NCBI GenBank assembly: GCA_902574335.1
Contig: CACGNO010000002.1
Coordinates: forward strand, 1-61,195
Direction: 5' to 3'
DNA length: 61,195 bases
From: an uncultured Bacteroidota bacterium
Lineage (GTDB): Bacteria; Bacteroidota; Bacteroidia; Flavobacteriales; Flavobacteriaceae
Shown: in pieces, positions 28,977 to 36,290 of the stretch
How positions within the stretch are numbered: the stretch's first letter is position 1
Layout of the letters: the number at the start of each line of letters is the position of its first letter
Program-made: the position numbers and the translations under genes
Notes under the pieces: model-generated
What the model was told of the DNA's origin: nothing
What the model saw: only the letters and a program-made list of their open reading frames with translations
The model's database searches: none

Positions 28977-30074
28977 TTAGTTAGAATTCATGAACACTGA
29001 AAGTAAGTTGTGAAAATGATGTACACCTTGTTCTTTAGTTGGTGAAAATCTTCCTGCCTTGTAAAATGATGATTTTAATCCTATGTGTACATTTTGAACA
29101 ACAAATTCATCCTCTTCTTCAACCTTTTGTAAATCACTTCCAGCACCTTGATTTAACTTAGATTTATCAAAAACATATGATCTAAATGAAACTTTAGTTA
29201 AATCATTTGAGATTGGTTTAACAATATTAATTGAAAGACCCCAGGGATAAAAATTGAACATCATATTTGGAAAAACCCAATAGTAGTAGGCCGCAATATT
29301 TTTTCCATAGTCTATGTGATCTTCAGGTAAATCAAAAACATTTGAATCATCTTCACCGAATCCAATTTGTAAATTACAATATTCATAAACTTCTGTTTTA
29401 TAGTTTTGATAATCTAATATTTCATTTAATCCCTTGTGGACAAATGGTATATGAAAACCTTCTAAATAATTATCACAGTATAGAGCCCAATGAGAATCAA
29501 TTTTAAAATCTTTTGAGAGAGATTGATCAAATCGAAATTTTTCTAAGGGTAAAAATCCAACTCTTTCACTCATTTTATTTATTACTTTATTAAAATCAAA
29601 AACCGGGTTAAATCCAATAAACAATAATTCACCCCATTTTCTTAAAGGAAAATTATGAAGATTATCACAAGGTCTAGGAAAGTTTTTAGCATCTTTAAAT
29701 TCAGGCATATATTCAAAATTTCCCTCATTATCAAATCTTCTTCCATGGTATGTGCAGACTAGCTTTTTCATCTCGCCAGGCTCTAATACCATAATGTTTC
29801 CTCTGTGAGTACAAACGTTTGTTAAACAAACAATTTCACCATTATCCGTTCTAGAAACTATAACTGGTTCTGACAAATAATTATTTAAAACAGTAAGTGG
29901 GTAGACATGATTTTTTTCAGGAACAAGTTCCGTATCTCCAATCCATTGCCATGATTTTAAAAATATTTTTGACTTGATATCTTCAAATACATTAGGGTCC
30001 TTATAGAATGAAGAAGGCAAAGTTTCAGCTTTTGAAATATCCGGGTCAATATTATAATTATATTTATTAGGCAT
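28977..30074 (-). CDS. Rieske non-heme iron oxygenase, alpha subunit
   Basis: About 365 residues from ATG 30074 (MPNKYNYNIDPD); the longer reading to 30110 would overlap the divergent permease. The Rieske 2Fe-2S site is VCTHRGN plus LVCTYHGRRF (CxH and CxxH), and the mononuclear iron site is DNYLEGFHIPFVH with two histidines. It resembles choline-monooxygenase-like and aromatic-ring hydroxylating oxygenases. A matching reductase is not in the window. Substrate cannot be read from sequence; the neighbouring lactonase and sulfatase are the only hint. Only 28 bases separate it from the permease start. Confidence 0.9.
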   Translation of the reverse strand: MPNKYNYNIDPDISKAETLPSSFYKDPNVFEDIKSKIFLKSWQWIGDTELVPEKNHVYPLTVLNNYLSEPVIVSRTDNGEIVCLTNVCTHRGNIMVLEPGEMKKLVCTYHGRRFDNEGNFEYMPEFKDAKNFPRPCDNLHNFPLRKWGELLFIGFNPVFDFNKVINKMSERVGFLPLEKFRFDQSLSKDFKIDSHWALYCDNYLEGFHIPFVHKGLNEILDYQNYKTEVYEYCNLQIGFGEDDSNVFDLPEDHIDYGKNIAAYYYWVFPNMMFNFYPWGLSINIVKPISNDLTKVSFRSYVFDKSKLNQGAGSDLQKVEEEDEFVVQNVHIGLKSSFYKAGRFSPTKEQGVHHFHNLLSVFMNSN

Positions 30075-30102
30075 AATTAATAATGAAATATAGATTTTTA
30101 TT

Positions 30103-31395
30103 GTGACCAAACAAAATCAAAAAATAGGTCTGTTAGCTGCGACATCTTTAGTAGTTGGAAATATAATAGGAGCTGGAATTTTTGTTCTTCCAGCAAGTTT
30201 AGGAAAATTTGGAAGCATAAGTATTGTAGGTTGGTTATTTACAGCTACAGGTGCTCTAATTTTAGCTAAAATATTTAGCAATTTTAGTAAACAGCTTAAA
30301 GGAAAAAGTGGAGGTCCATATATATACTCTAAAGTTGTCTTTGGAGATTTTATTGGCTTTCTTGTTGCCTGGGGATATTGGATTTCATGTTGGGTAAATA
30401 ATGCTGCAATTGCTGTAGCTATAGTAAGTGCATTAAGCTTCTTTTTTCCTGAACTTGTAATAAATCCATATTATGCGACCTTAACTGGACTTTCATTCAT
30501 ATGGTTTTTTACATATACATCATCCAGGGGGTTTAAGTCATCTGGAAATATTCAAATTTTAACAACTATTGCTAAACTCATTCCATTAACACTAATAATT
30601 ATACTGGGTTTTTTCATTTTTGATTTAAAAATATTTCCAGAATTTAATCTCACTAATCAAACTGACTTAGAAGTTTTACCTGTTGTTGCTGTTATGACTC
30701 TCTATGCCTTCTTAGGCTTAGAATGTGCAAGTATTCCAGCTGAAAACATAATAAATCCTGAGAAAACAATCCCTAAGGCCACCATGATAGGTACTTTAAT
30801 TTCAACAATAATTTACATATTAAGTACAATCATTTTATTTGGAATTATTCCTACAGAAACATTAATAAACTCACCTGCTCCATTTGCTGAAGCTGGAGAA
30901 GTAATGGGAGGTAAATATCTGGGATATTTCATTTCTGTAGGTGCTGCCATTTCAGCTATTGGAGCTCTTAATGGATGGATTCTAATAACAAGCTATATGC
31001 CAATGACAATGGCCAATGATAATCTTTTTCCAAAAGTATTTAAGAGAAAAAATAAAAAAGGTTTTCCTATTATAAGTCTAATTCTAGGTAGCATACTAAC
31101 ATCATTTGTAATGACCATGAATTACACAGAAGGATTAGTTGAAAGATTTGAATTTTTAATATTATTAACTACCCTGTCAACCCTTATTCCATACTTTTTT
31201 GTAAGTGCATCATATTTTTTATTTCATATTGAAAAAAAGTTTTTAAATATTAAAAATTTTAAATCGGTAACGCTTGGGGTACTAGGTTCTTTATATTCAT
31301 TATGGGCAATTTTTGGGTCTGGTATTGAGTCAATATTCTATGGGACTTTACTCTTATTTGCTGGTATTCCTTTTTATTTTATCTTTAAAAAATGA
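30103..31395 (+). CDS. APC-family amino acid permease
   Basis: A 430-residue inner-membrane protein with 12 helices. Start is GTG at 30103. VVGNIIGAGIFVLPASLGKFG is the APC signature in helix 1, followed by SGGPYIYSKVVFGDFIGFLVAWGYW and the helix 6 region VVAVMTLYAFLGLECASIPAENI. It looks like the AdiC/PotE branch of amino acid/polyamine antiporters. The hypothetical gene downstream overlaps by four bases (ATGA). Likely housekeeping amino acid transport; substrate not assigned. Confidence 0.9.
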   Translation: MTKQNQKIGLLAATSLVVGNIIGAGIFVLPASLGKFGSISIVGWLFTATGALILAKIFSNFSKQLKGKSGGPYIYSKVVFGDFIGFLVAWGYWISCWVNNAAIAVAIVSALSFFFPELVINPYYATLTGLSFIWFFTYTSSRGFKSSGNIQILTTIAKLIPLTLIIILGFFIFDLKIFPEFNLTNQTDLEVLPVVAVMTLYAFLGLECASIPAENIINPEKTIPKATMIGTLISTIIYILSTIILFGIIPTETLINSPAPFAEAGEVMGGKYLGYFISVGAAISAIGALNGWILITSYMPMTMANDNLFPKVFKRKNKKGFPIISLILGSILTSFVMTMNYTEGLVERFEFLILLTTLSTLIPYFFVSASYFLFHIEKKFLNIKNFKSVTLGVLGSLYSLWAIFGSGIESIFYGTLLLFAGIPFYFIFKK

Positions 31396-31772
31396 GTGAT
31401 ATAGCAAAAAATCTTTTTGAAAAAAACAAAACCAAATATTTAGAAGGGGATTCTAGTGTTGAGGAATTAATAAATCGATATAATGAATATCATGGACTAG
31501 AGTTAGATGAAGGATCTCTTTGGGATAAGAAATTTATTTCTGCTTATTTTCTTATTCTGAATCCTGACCATGAAAATTATGATTATGAATTAACAAAACT
31601 TGAAACTGATCATGCTGCAGCATCTATTCATTTTAGTGAAGCAGTACATATGGGTTTTATCGATCCTGAAGGAGAGGTATGTAGAACTATTCTGATGAAG
31701 GAGGATTTAGATTTATTTGAGCTGAACCAGATAATGCCCAGCATTATCTTTGATTCATACAAAATAAAATAG
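31392..31772 (+). CDS. Hypothetical protein, 126 residues
   Basis: I do not recognise this family. The protein is soluble, acidic and predicted helical, with no signal peptide or cysteine motif (one Cys). ASIHFSEAVHMGFIDPEGEVCRTI looks like a conserved core. It starts in an ATGA overlap with the permease stop, so it is probably translated with it, and it converges with the HAD gene with no gap. A regulatory or accessory role for the permease is possible but unsupported. Confidence 0.6.
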   Translation: MSDIAKNLFEKNKTKYLEGDSSVEELINRYNEYHGLELDEGSLWDKKFISAYFLILNPDHENYDYELTKLETDHAAASIHFSEAVHMGFIDPEGEVCRTILMKEDLDLFELNQIMPSIIFDSYKIK

Positions 31773-32276
31773 TTAATATTTTACATGTTGCACCTTCCAC
31801 CTAACATTTGTTTTTGACAACATTTTTTCTGCTGCCTTAATATTTTTTATTGAATCATCAGCATAATATATATCATTATATCCATCATTCTCAATTTTAT
31901 CTTTAATCCAATCTGCCTTGTCTTTAGGATTATTTGATGAAAGTGCTTTAACATAAATTTTTGAAACATCAATGTCTATTTCACTTAAATACTTCCTTAT
32001 TGGTTTATAAGTTGATCTTGCAGTGAGTATATACAGACCTCCTTTGCCTTTTTTAAGCATCCTTCTTAAAACTTTTGTAATCTGTTTTATTTCCTTTGGG
32101 TTTTTTACTTTTTTAAAATCTGAAAAATCAAATTGGTCTCCATCTTTTTCATTATAGATAGCATATTGACCAGGTGTTAGCTTGATTTGTGAGTCTCCAT
32201 TATTAACATACACATAAGAGTCAGTTCTAACTAATGTATCATCAAAATCAAAGATTCTCAACCTTTTATAACTCAT
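31773..32276 (-). CDS. Small HAD-superfamily phosphatase
   Basis: A 167-residue HAD protein. Motif I is RIFDFDDTLVRTD (nucleophile D10, acid D12), motif II the Thr in YILTARST, and the final acidic motif is DIYYADDSIKNI. The cap is minimal. HAD proteins of this size are frequent in phages and near RNA-repair or nuclease genes. It lies three bases after the DUF2779 gene on the same strand, so they are probably co-transcribed. Substrate unknown; a nucleotide or nucleic-acid 5'/3' phosphate is a reasonable guess. Confidence 0.8.
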   Translation of the reverse strand: MSYKRLRIFDFDDTLVRTDSYVYVNNGDSQIKLTPGQYAIYNEKDGDQFDFSDFKKVKNPKEIKQITKVLRRMLKKGKGGLYILTARSTYKPIRKYLSEIDIDVSKIYVKALSSNNPKDKADWIKDKIENDGYNDIYYADDSIKNIKAAEKMLSKTNVRWKVQHVKY

Positions 32277-32279
32277 TAC

Positions 32280-34175
32280 TTATTTATTTGAAAATCCATG
32301 AATTTTAAGTTCAGAGGCAAAAAACTCATAAATCATTACCATAGCTAGTGTATCTAGTTCACAATATTTCAGTAAAGATTCCTTAATGATTTTTCGTTCC
32401 TGAGAGGACATTTCAAGATATTGTATTTTGGCATACGCTGTTAAAGCATCCCCTCCGTTATTCAATTTATTTATATCGCCTACAGGTTTGGTAATTGTAG
32501 AAAAATCTGGAATTGGCAACGAACTATATGGGTCTAAATTTCCATCTTGAATCCATATATGGTCATTTGAAAAGTTTAAAGATGTCGTATTAATTTCCCC
32601 AATTTTTTTTGAATATTTTTTATTTACAAATTCACAAATTTTTATTACCGCGGGCAGAACAACTTTTATTGAATTTGATCCTTTCATGTACGAATCATAA
32701 AAATATTTTTTTACTAAATCACACATGTCAATCATGTCTCTCTCTCCCCTCCAAATAAGTTTATTATTTTCTTTTTTATTAGTTACAGATTGAATAAAAT
32801 CCATTAATTCATTTTTATCTATTTCATCTGAATCTATTAACTGATCATAGATTGCATTTAAAATAGAATTTTCATGAGTAGCGTATTTAAAGACTGAACC
32901 ATTATCAAATTCTAAATCATTTTTTAATGATCTAACAAAATCATAATTTGGAAACTTACCAGGTTCTGCATTAATATATTCAGATTTGTGCTCAATTTTA
33001 CCATCGGAGTATATAATGTGATGGGAGTACTGAAATGCTATTTGCTCATAGGGATGTCTTCCCTTTGTAAATGGTAATGCTGATGTACATGTTTCAAAAT
33101 CAATAAAATGTAAAGGAAATTTCCATTCCAACATTTCGTTTCTTAAATTATCAACATCTAAATAAAAGTTTACGGGTTTATTTAAACTTTCATTCACTCT
33201 TTTTTCAATTTGTAGCAATTGTCTATTTTTTATACTTAAATGAGTTTCTAAAGGTTCATCAAAATCTGATTTTTGGAGTTGATCTAAAAAAAATATATTT
33301 GATTTAAATAATGGTTTTTGATTTCTAAATTGCCACAGTTCATAAATATTTGGTCGTAACTTATCCTCATCACTAATATTAAATTGTTCCATCCAGCACT
33401 CTCTGCATACGTGCCCATTGTAGTCTTTCCAATTTATTTGTTTTTGGTTTGTATATAATTCAGTGAAATTTTCAATAAGACCCTTAAATGATAAGCCATG
33501 GATTTTATGAATGTCTTTTGATATAATATCATTGATTAATCCGCTAAGATTTCTTGGTTCCATGATTGGATTTCCAATATCTTCGATTGATTCAACTTTT
33601 ACATCAATTCCAGTTCTACTATTAGGGTTTTTAGTGATTTGGAAAAGTTGATTTAAGCCATCTATACTTGCTCTTTTTGATTTATCAGCTAGCATTAAAT
33701 ATGACTGTATGCTGTACTCAGGATAACTTTTTTGGACAACATATTTTTGAAAAGCTAAATCAAATAAATACAACCTCCACTCAGGACGAATTCTTCCAGA
33801 ATTATTTATAAAAACATTATTCATTGTTGAATCAAATGATTTTGCTTTAACCTCAATCACTTTAATTACATTACCAGTTTTCACTAAAATATCTGTTCGT
33901 ACAAAAAGATTTTCATGTAAAAAGGCTGCTTCATAAATTATGGAATCTGGCTTCTTTAATAAATCATTTGTATTTTTTAATGAATTAGCATAATCACGAT
34001 CATCAATTAAATAACCAGGTCTGTAATGAAGTCTAGATAATTCCTCAGCCTGAAAACCTCCATCGGCTAAGGCTGATAAAAATTCATTTTTCTCATCTGA
34101 AGATTTATAATTAACGGTCAGCTTAAGCGGACATTCGAGACCTTTTTTAAATAAGGTTTTTGTTAAATATTTCAA
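32280..34175 (-). CDS. DUF2779 protein: Cas4-like nuclease plus DnaQ-like domain
   Basis: A 631-residue protein. The N-terminal part has a Cas4/RecB-type PD-(D/E)XK core: D95 in FVRTDILVKTG and E108-V-K110 in KVIEVKAKS. A cysteine at position 15 and a VCREC pair near residue 258 could hold an iron-sulfur cluster as in Cas4. The C-terminal part is DUF2779, with an exonuclease-like motif HFIDFETCTSALPF near residue 365 and YCELDTLAM near the end, which fits a DEDD-type fold. Such proteins are usually found in variable or defence-related regions. Function is unproven; DNA or RNA processing is the inference. Confidence 0.8.
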   Translation of the reverse strand: MKYLTKTLFKKGLECPLKLTVNYKSSDEKNEFLSALADGGFQAEELSRLHYRPGYLIDDRDYANSLKNTNDLLKKPDSIIYEAAFLHENLFVRTDILVKTGNVIKVIEVKAKSFDSTMNNVFINNSGRIRPEWRLYLFDLAFQKYVVQKSYPEYSIQSYLMLADKSKRASIDGLNQLFQITKNPNSRTGIDVKVESIEDIGNPIMEPRNLSGLINDIISKDIHKIHGLSFKGLIENFTELYTNQKQINWKDYNGHVCRECWMEQFNISDEDKLRPNIYELWQFRNQKPLFKSNIFFLDQLQKSDFDEPLETHLSIKNRQLLQIEKRVNESLNKPVNFYLDVDNLRNEMLEWKFPLHFIDFETCTSALPFTKGRHPYEQIAFQYSHHIIYSDGKIEHKSEYINAEPGKFPNYDFVRSLKNDLEFDNGSVFKYATHENSILNAIYDQLIDSDEIDKNELMDFIQSVTNKKENNKLIWRGERDMIDMCDLVKKYFYDSYMKGSNSIKVVLPAVIKICEFVNKKYSKKIGEINTTSLNFSNDHIWIQDGNLDPYSSLPIPDFSTITKPVGDINKLNNGGDALTAYAKIQYLEMSSQERKIIKESLLKYCELDTLAMVMIYEFFASELKIHGFSNK

Positions 34176-34232
34176 ATCATATTATTTAAAGATTGGAAAA
34201 TTAAATATATTCATTTGAAATATAAATATAAA

Positions 34233-34685
34233 ATGAAGAGAGTATATATTGACCTAGACGGTGTATTGGCAGATTTTGAAAAAGGCAGAAAAAATCACCC
34301 ATTAGGAAATCAAACACCTTACAAAGGAAGACCAGACAGACTGCCAGGATTATTTAAAGATTTAGAACCAATTAAAGGTTCAATAGGTGCAGTAAATAAA
34401 TTGCTTAATAATCCTAATTTTGATGTTTACTTCCTTTCAACTGCTCCATGGGATAATCCTGATGCATGGACTCATAAAAGACTTTGGATTGCAAATCATT
34501 TTGATGAAAAATTGATCAGAAAAAGATTGATCTTATGTCACCATAAAAATTTTTTAAAAGGAGATTTTCTGATTGATGATAGAAAATGGAATGGAGCACA
34601 AGATTTTGAGGGTGAGTGGATAGAGTTTGGAGGTCAGCAATTTCCAGACTGGGAGTCAGTAATGAATAGGTTGGAATCTTTCTGA
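34233..34685 (+). CDS. 5'(3')-deoxyribonucleotidase-like HAD protein
   Basis: A HAD protein of about 150 residues from ATG 34233; an alternative ATG at 34215 adds six lysine-rich residues. Motif I is VYIDLDGVLADFE, motif II lies in YFLSTAPWDNPDAW, and the terminal motif is FLIDDRKWNGAQDF. This matches the NT5C family, which removes phosphate from (deoxy)nucleoside monophosphates and is common in phages. It diverges from DUF2779 across 57 bases. A nucleotide-salvage or nucleotide-depletion role is possible. Confidence 0.82.
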   Translation: MKRVYIDLDGVLADFEKGRKNHPLGNQTPYKGRPDRLPGLFKDLEPIKGSIGAVNKLLNNPNFDVYFLSTAPWDNPDAWTHKRLWIANHFDEKLIRKRLILCHHKNFLKGDFLIDDRKWNGAQDFEGEWIEFGGQQFPDWESVMNRLESF

Positions 34686-34763
34686 TTTTATCTTTTGAAT
34701 GTTAATTTCTAAACGCAGATAATGAAATTTGGTATATTGTAAATTAAAAAAAAATTATTAACA

Positions 34764-35720
34764 GTGAATGGCATAAAAGAAGTGTTAACAGAAATTTGTG
34801 AGGAAATTATTGAGCTAAATAATAAGCCCTTTGAAGACGATCAAGTAATTAGCAATCATATATTTGATGAAAAAGGTGTTCAAATCAAAATGGGTTGGAG
34901 TTTGATTAAAAAACTTGGATTGGATGATCAAAAACGGAAAGTGCTTAATCTACAATTTGAAAAAAAAATCATTAATAAAGAACTTGCTAAAAATGATTAT
35001 TTAGATATTTTTTTATTTCATAAGGGTAAAAAAATTGGCATTGAATTAAAATTTAAAACGAAAGGGATTCATATCACAAAAAAGCCAAAAGCAACTCAAG
35101 AAAGAAAAGAAAAGTTTAAATATCATTTTTCAAATCAGGGAGCCGAAACAAATGGACATCATAGTTTTTTTTGGGATTTACACAGATTAAATAAATTTAT
35201 AGGCAATGAAGAGATTGATTTGGGATATCAAATCTTTATAACAAACGATTCAAGCTATTGGAAAAAGAAAAAAAAGGGGAATGCTAAAGGATATATTATA
35301 GTGAACCAAAATGGTAAGGCTGAAATCTCAGGAACTGAAACTAAAAACAATTCTCACATTTTTGAAATGAGTCATGAGACCCCTTTCCCATCAGATAAAA
35401 AAATGGATGCGCCAAATTGGTTAAGTGTTGATAGTATAAAGGGACAGAAAGTGGGTCGTAATAAACTTGTGAAAAATTTAGAGAAAAAGAAAAAGGAGCA
35501 AAAATTTCTTTATTGTCAAAATCCAATTGACCTTGAACATATTGTTGATGACAAAATCGAATGGTTACCCCAAAAAATTGAACACCTTGGTAAAGAGCAG
35601 GATAATCCCGCGAGGAGTAAAACAGAGAAAAGTAAAACATTCAATTTAGTAGCTGATGATGATCAACAGGCAATCACTAAATTTGCTTTTGTTATAGTAG
35701 AATTAGAAAAAAAGTCTTAA
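34764..35720 (+). CDS. Hypothetical protein with PD-(D/E)XK nuclease-like motif
   Basis: A 318-residue soluble, lysine-rich protein starting at GTG 34764; the ATG at 34768 is out of frame. I do not recognise the family, but DYLDIFLFHKGKKIGIELKFKTKG (D81, E94, K96) has the spacing of a PD-(D/E)XK nuclease active site, and a Glu at position 15 may complete it. The region after residue 215 is charged and possibly flexible. Restriction-endonuclease-like enzymes often look like this. Neighbours are nucleotidase- and nuclease-like. No methyltransferase is present, so an ordinary restriction-modification system is unlikely. Confidence 0.65.
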   Translation: MNGIKEVLTEICEEIIELNNKPFEDDQVISNHIFDEKGVQIKMGWSLIKKLGLDDQKRKVLNLQFEKKIINKELAKNDYLDIFLFHKGKKIGIELKFKTKGIHITKKPKATQERKEKFKYHFSNQGAETNGHHSFFWDLHRLNKFIGNEEIDLGYQIFITNDSSYWKKKKKGNAKGYIIVNQNGKAEISGTETKNNSHIFEMSHETPFPSDKKMDAPNWLSVDSIKGQKVGRNKLVKNLEKKKKEQKFLYCQNPIDLEHIVDDKIEWLPQKIEHLGKEQDNPARSKTEKSKTFNLVADDDQQAITKFAFVIVELEKKS

Positions 35721-35778
35721 TCTTTATAGGCTACCAATTCAACCCCTACTAATCCACAACTAATTAGTTTTAATGTTT

Positions 35779-35943
35779 TTACGTGTTTTTATTTCTTAAA
35801 TGAATAATTATTCCTCCTATGATATCATAATCTTTTAAATGAAAAGATTTGGATACTTGACCGCTTTCAATTAATTCCTTACCAGTTACTAAATTTTTTG
35901 GATTGTTCCTAATAATCTTATTAGATTTCTTCTTTTTTGACAT
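35779..35943 (-). CDS. Small basic protein, 54 residues
   Basis: A short frame from ATG 35943 to TAA 35779-35781. The product starts MSKKKKSNKIIRNN, continues with KNLVTGKELIESGQVSKSF and ends in a hydrophobic strand DIIGGIIIHLRNKNT. It begins five bases after the stop of the 92-residue gene on the same strand, the usual spacing inside this operon, and the sequence looks like a natural protein rather than random frame. Family unknown. The poly-lysine start suggests nucleic-acid or membrane-surface contact. Confidence 0.5.
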   Translation of the reverse strand: MSKKKKSNKIIRNNPKNLVTGKELIESGQVSKSFHLKDYDIIGGIIIHLRNKNT

Positions 35944-35948
35944 TAAAA

Positions 35949-36227
35949 TTATCTTTTCAAAAGAACATCAGCATTACCTATAACAGTAGATAAATTTTCA
36001 CCAAATTCTTTTTGGGCTTTTGCCATATCTTTCTCAAATTCTTTTTGAAGTTTTGCCATGTTATCCATTGATCTTCTTAACTTACTTTGATCACTAGATT
36101 TAAATTTATATGCGTGTCCCTTACTTGATTTTAGATTTGATTTTTTAGCTATATCACCATAGGTTGTTTTAATAGCTCTTCCACCACCTGGGCATGGAAT
36201 TTCTGTTTTTTCTCTGTATAAATCCAT
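35949..36227 (-). CDS. Small hypothetical protein, 92 residues
   Basis: Unrecognised. The first half has EIPCPGGGRAIKTTYGDIAKKSN and a basic stretch; the second half is a charged amphipathic helix (MAKLQKEFEKDMAKAQKEFGENL) that could be a coiled coil. It follows the channel-like gene by 63 bases on the same strand and precedes the 54-residue gene by five. One cysteine sits in a CPGGG turn. It may be an accessory or binding partner of the channel protein, which is inference from position. Confidence 0.6.
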   Translation of the reverse strand: MDLYREKTEIPCPGGGRAIKTTYGDIAKKSNLKSSKGHAYKFKSSDQSKLRRSMDNMAKLQKEFEKDMAKAQKEFGENLSTVIGNADVLLKR

Positions 36228-36290
36228 TTTAATTTAATTTAAAAATTCAAATAACAATTTAAAAAAAAAATATTTGTTATAAAAGATTAA

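Noticed and set aside
31773-35720. A restriction-modification or CRISPR-Cas locus
   Set aside because: There is no methyltransferase, no cas1/cas2 and no repeat array; Cas4-like and PD-(D/E)XK motifs alone are not enough.
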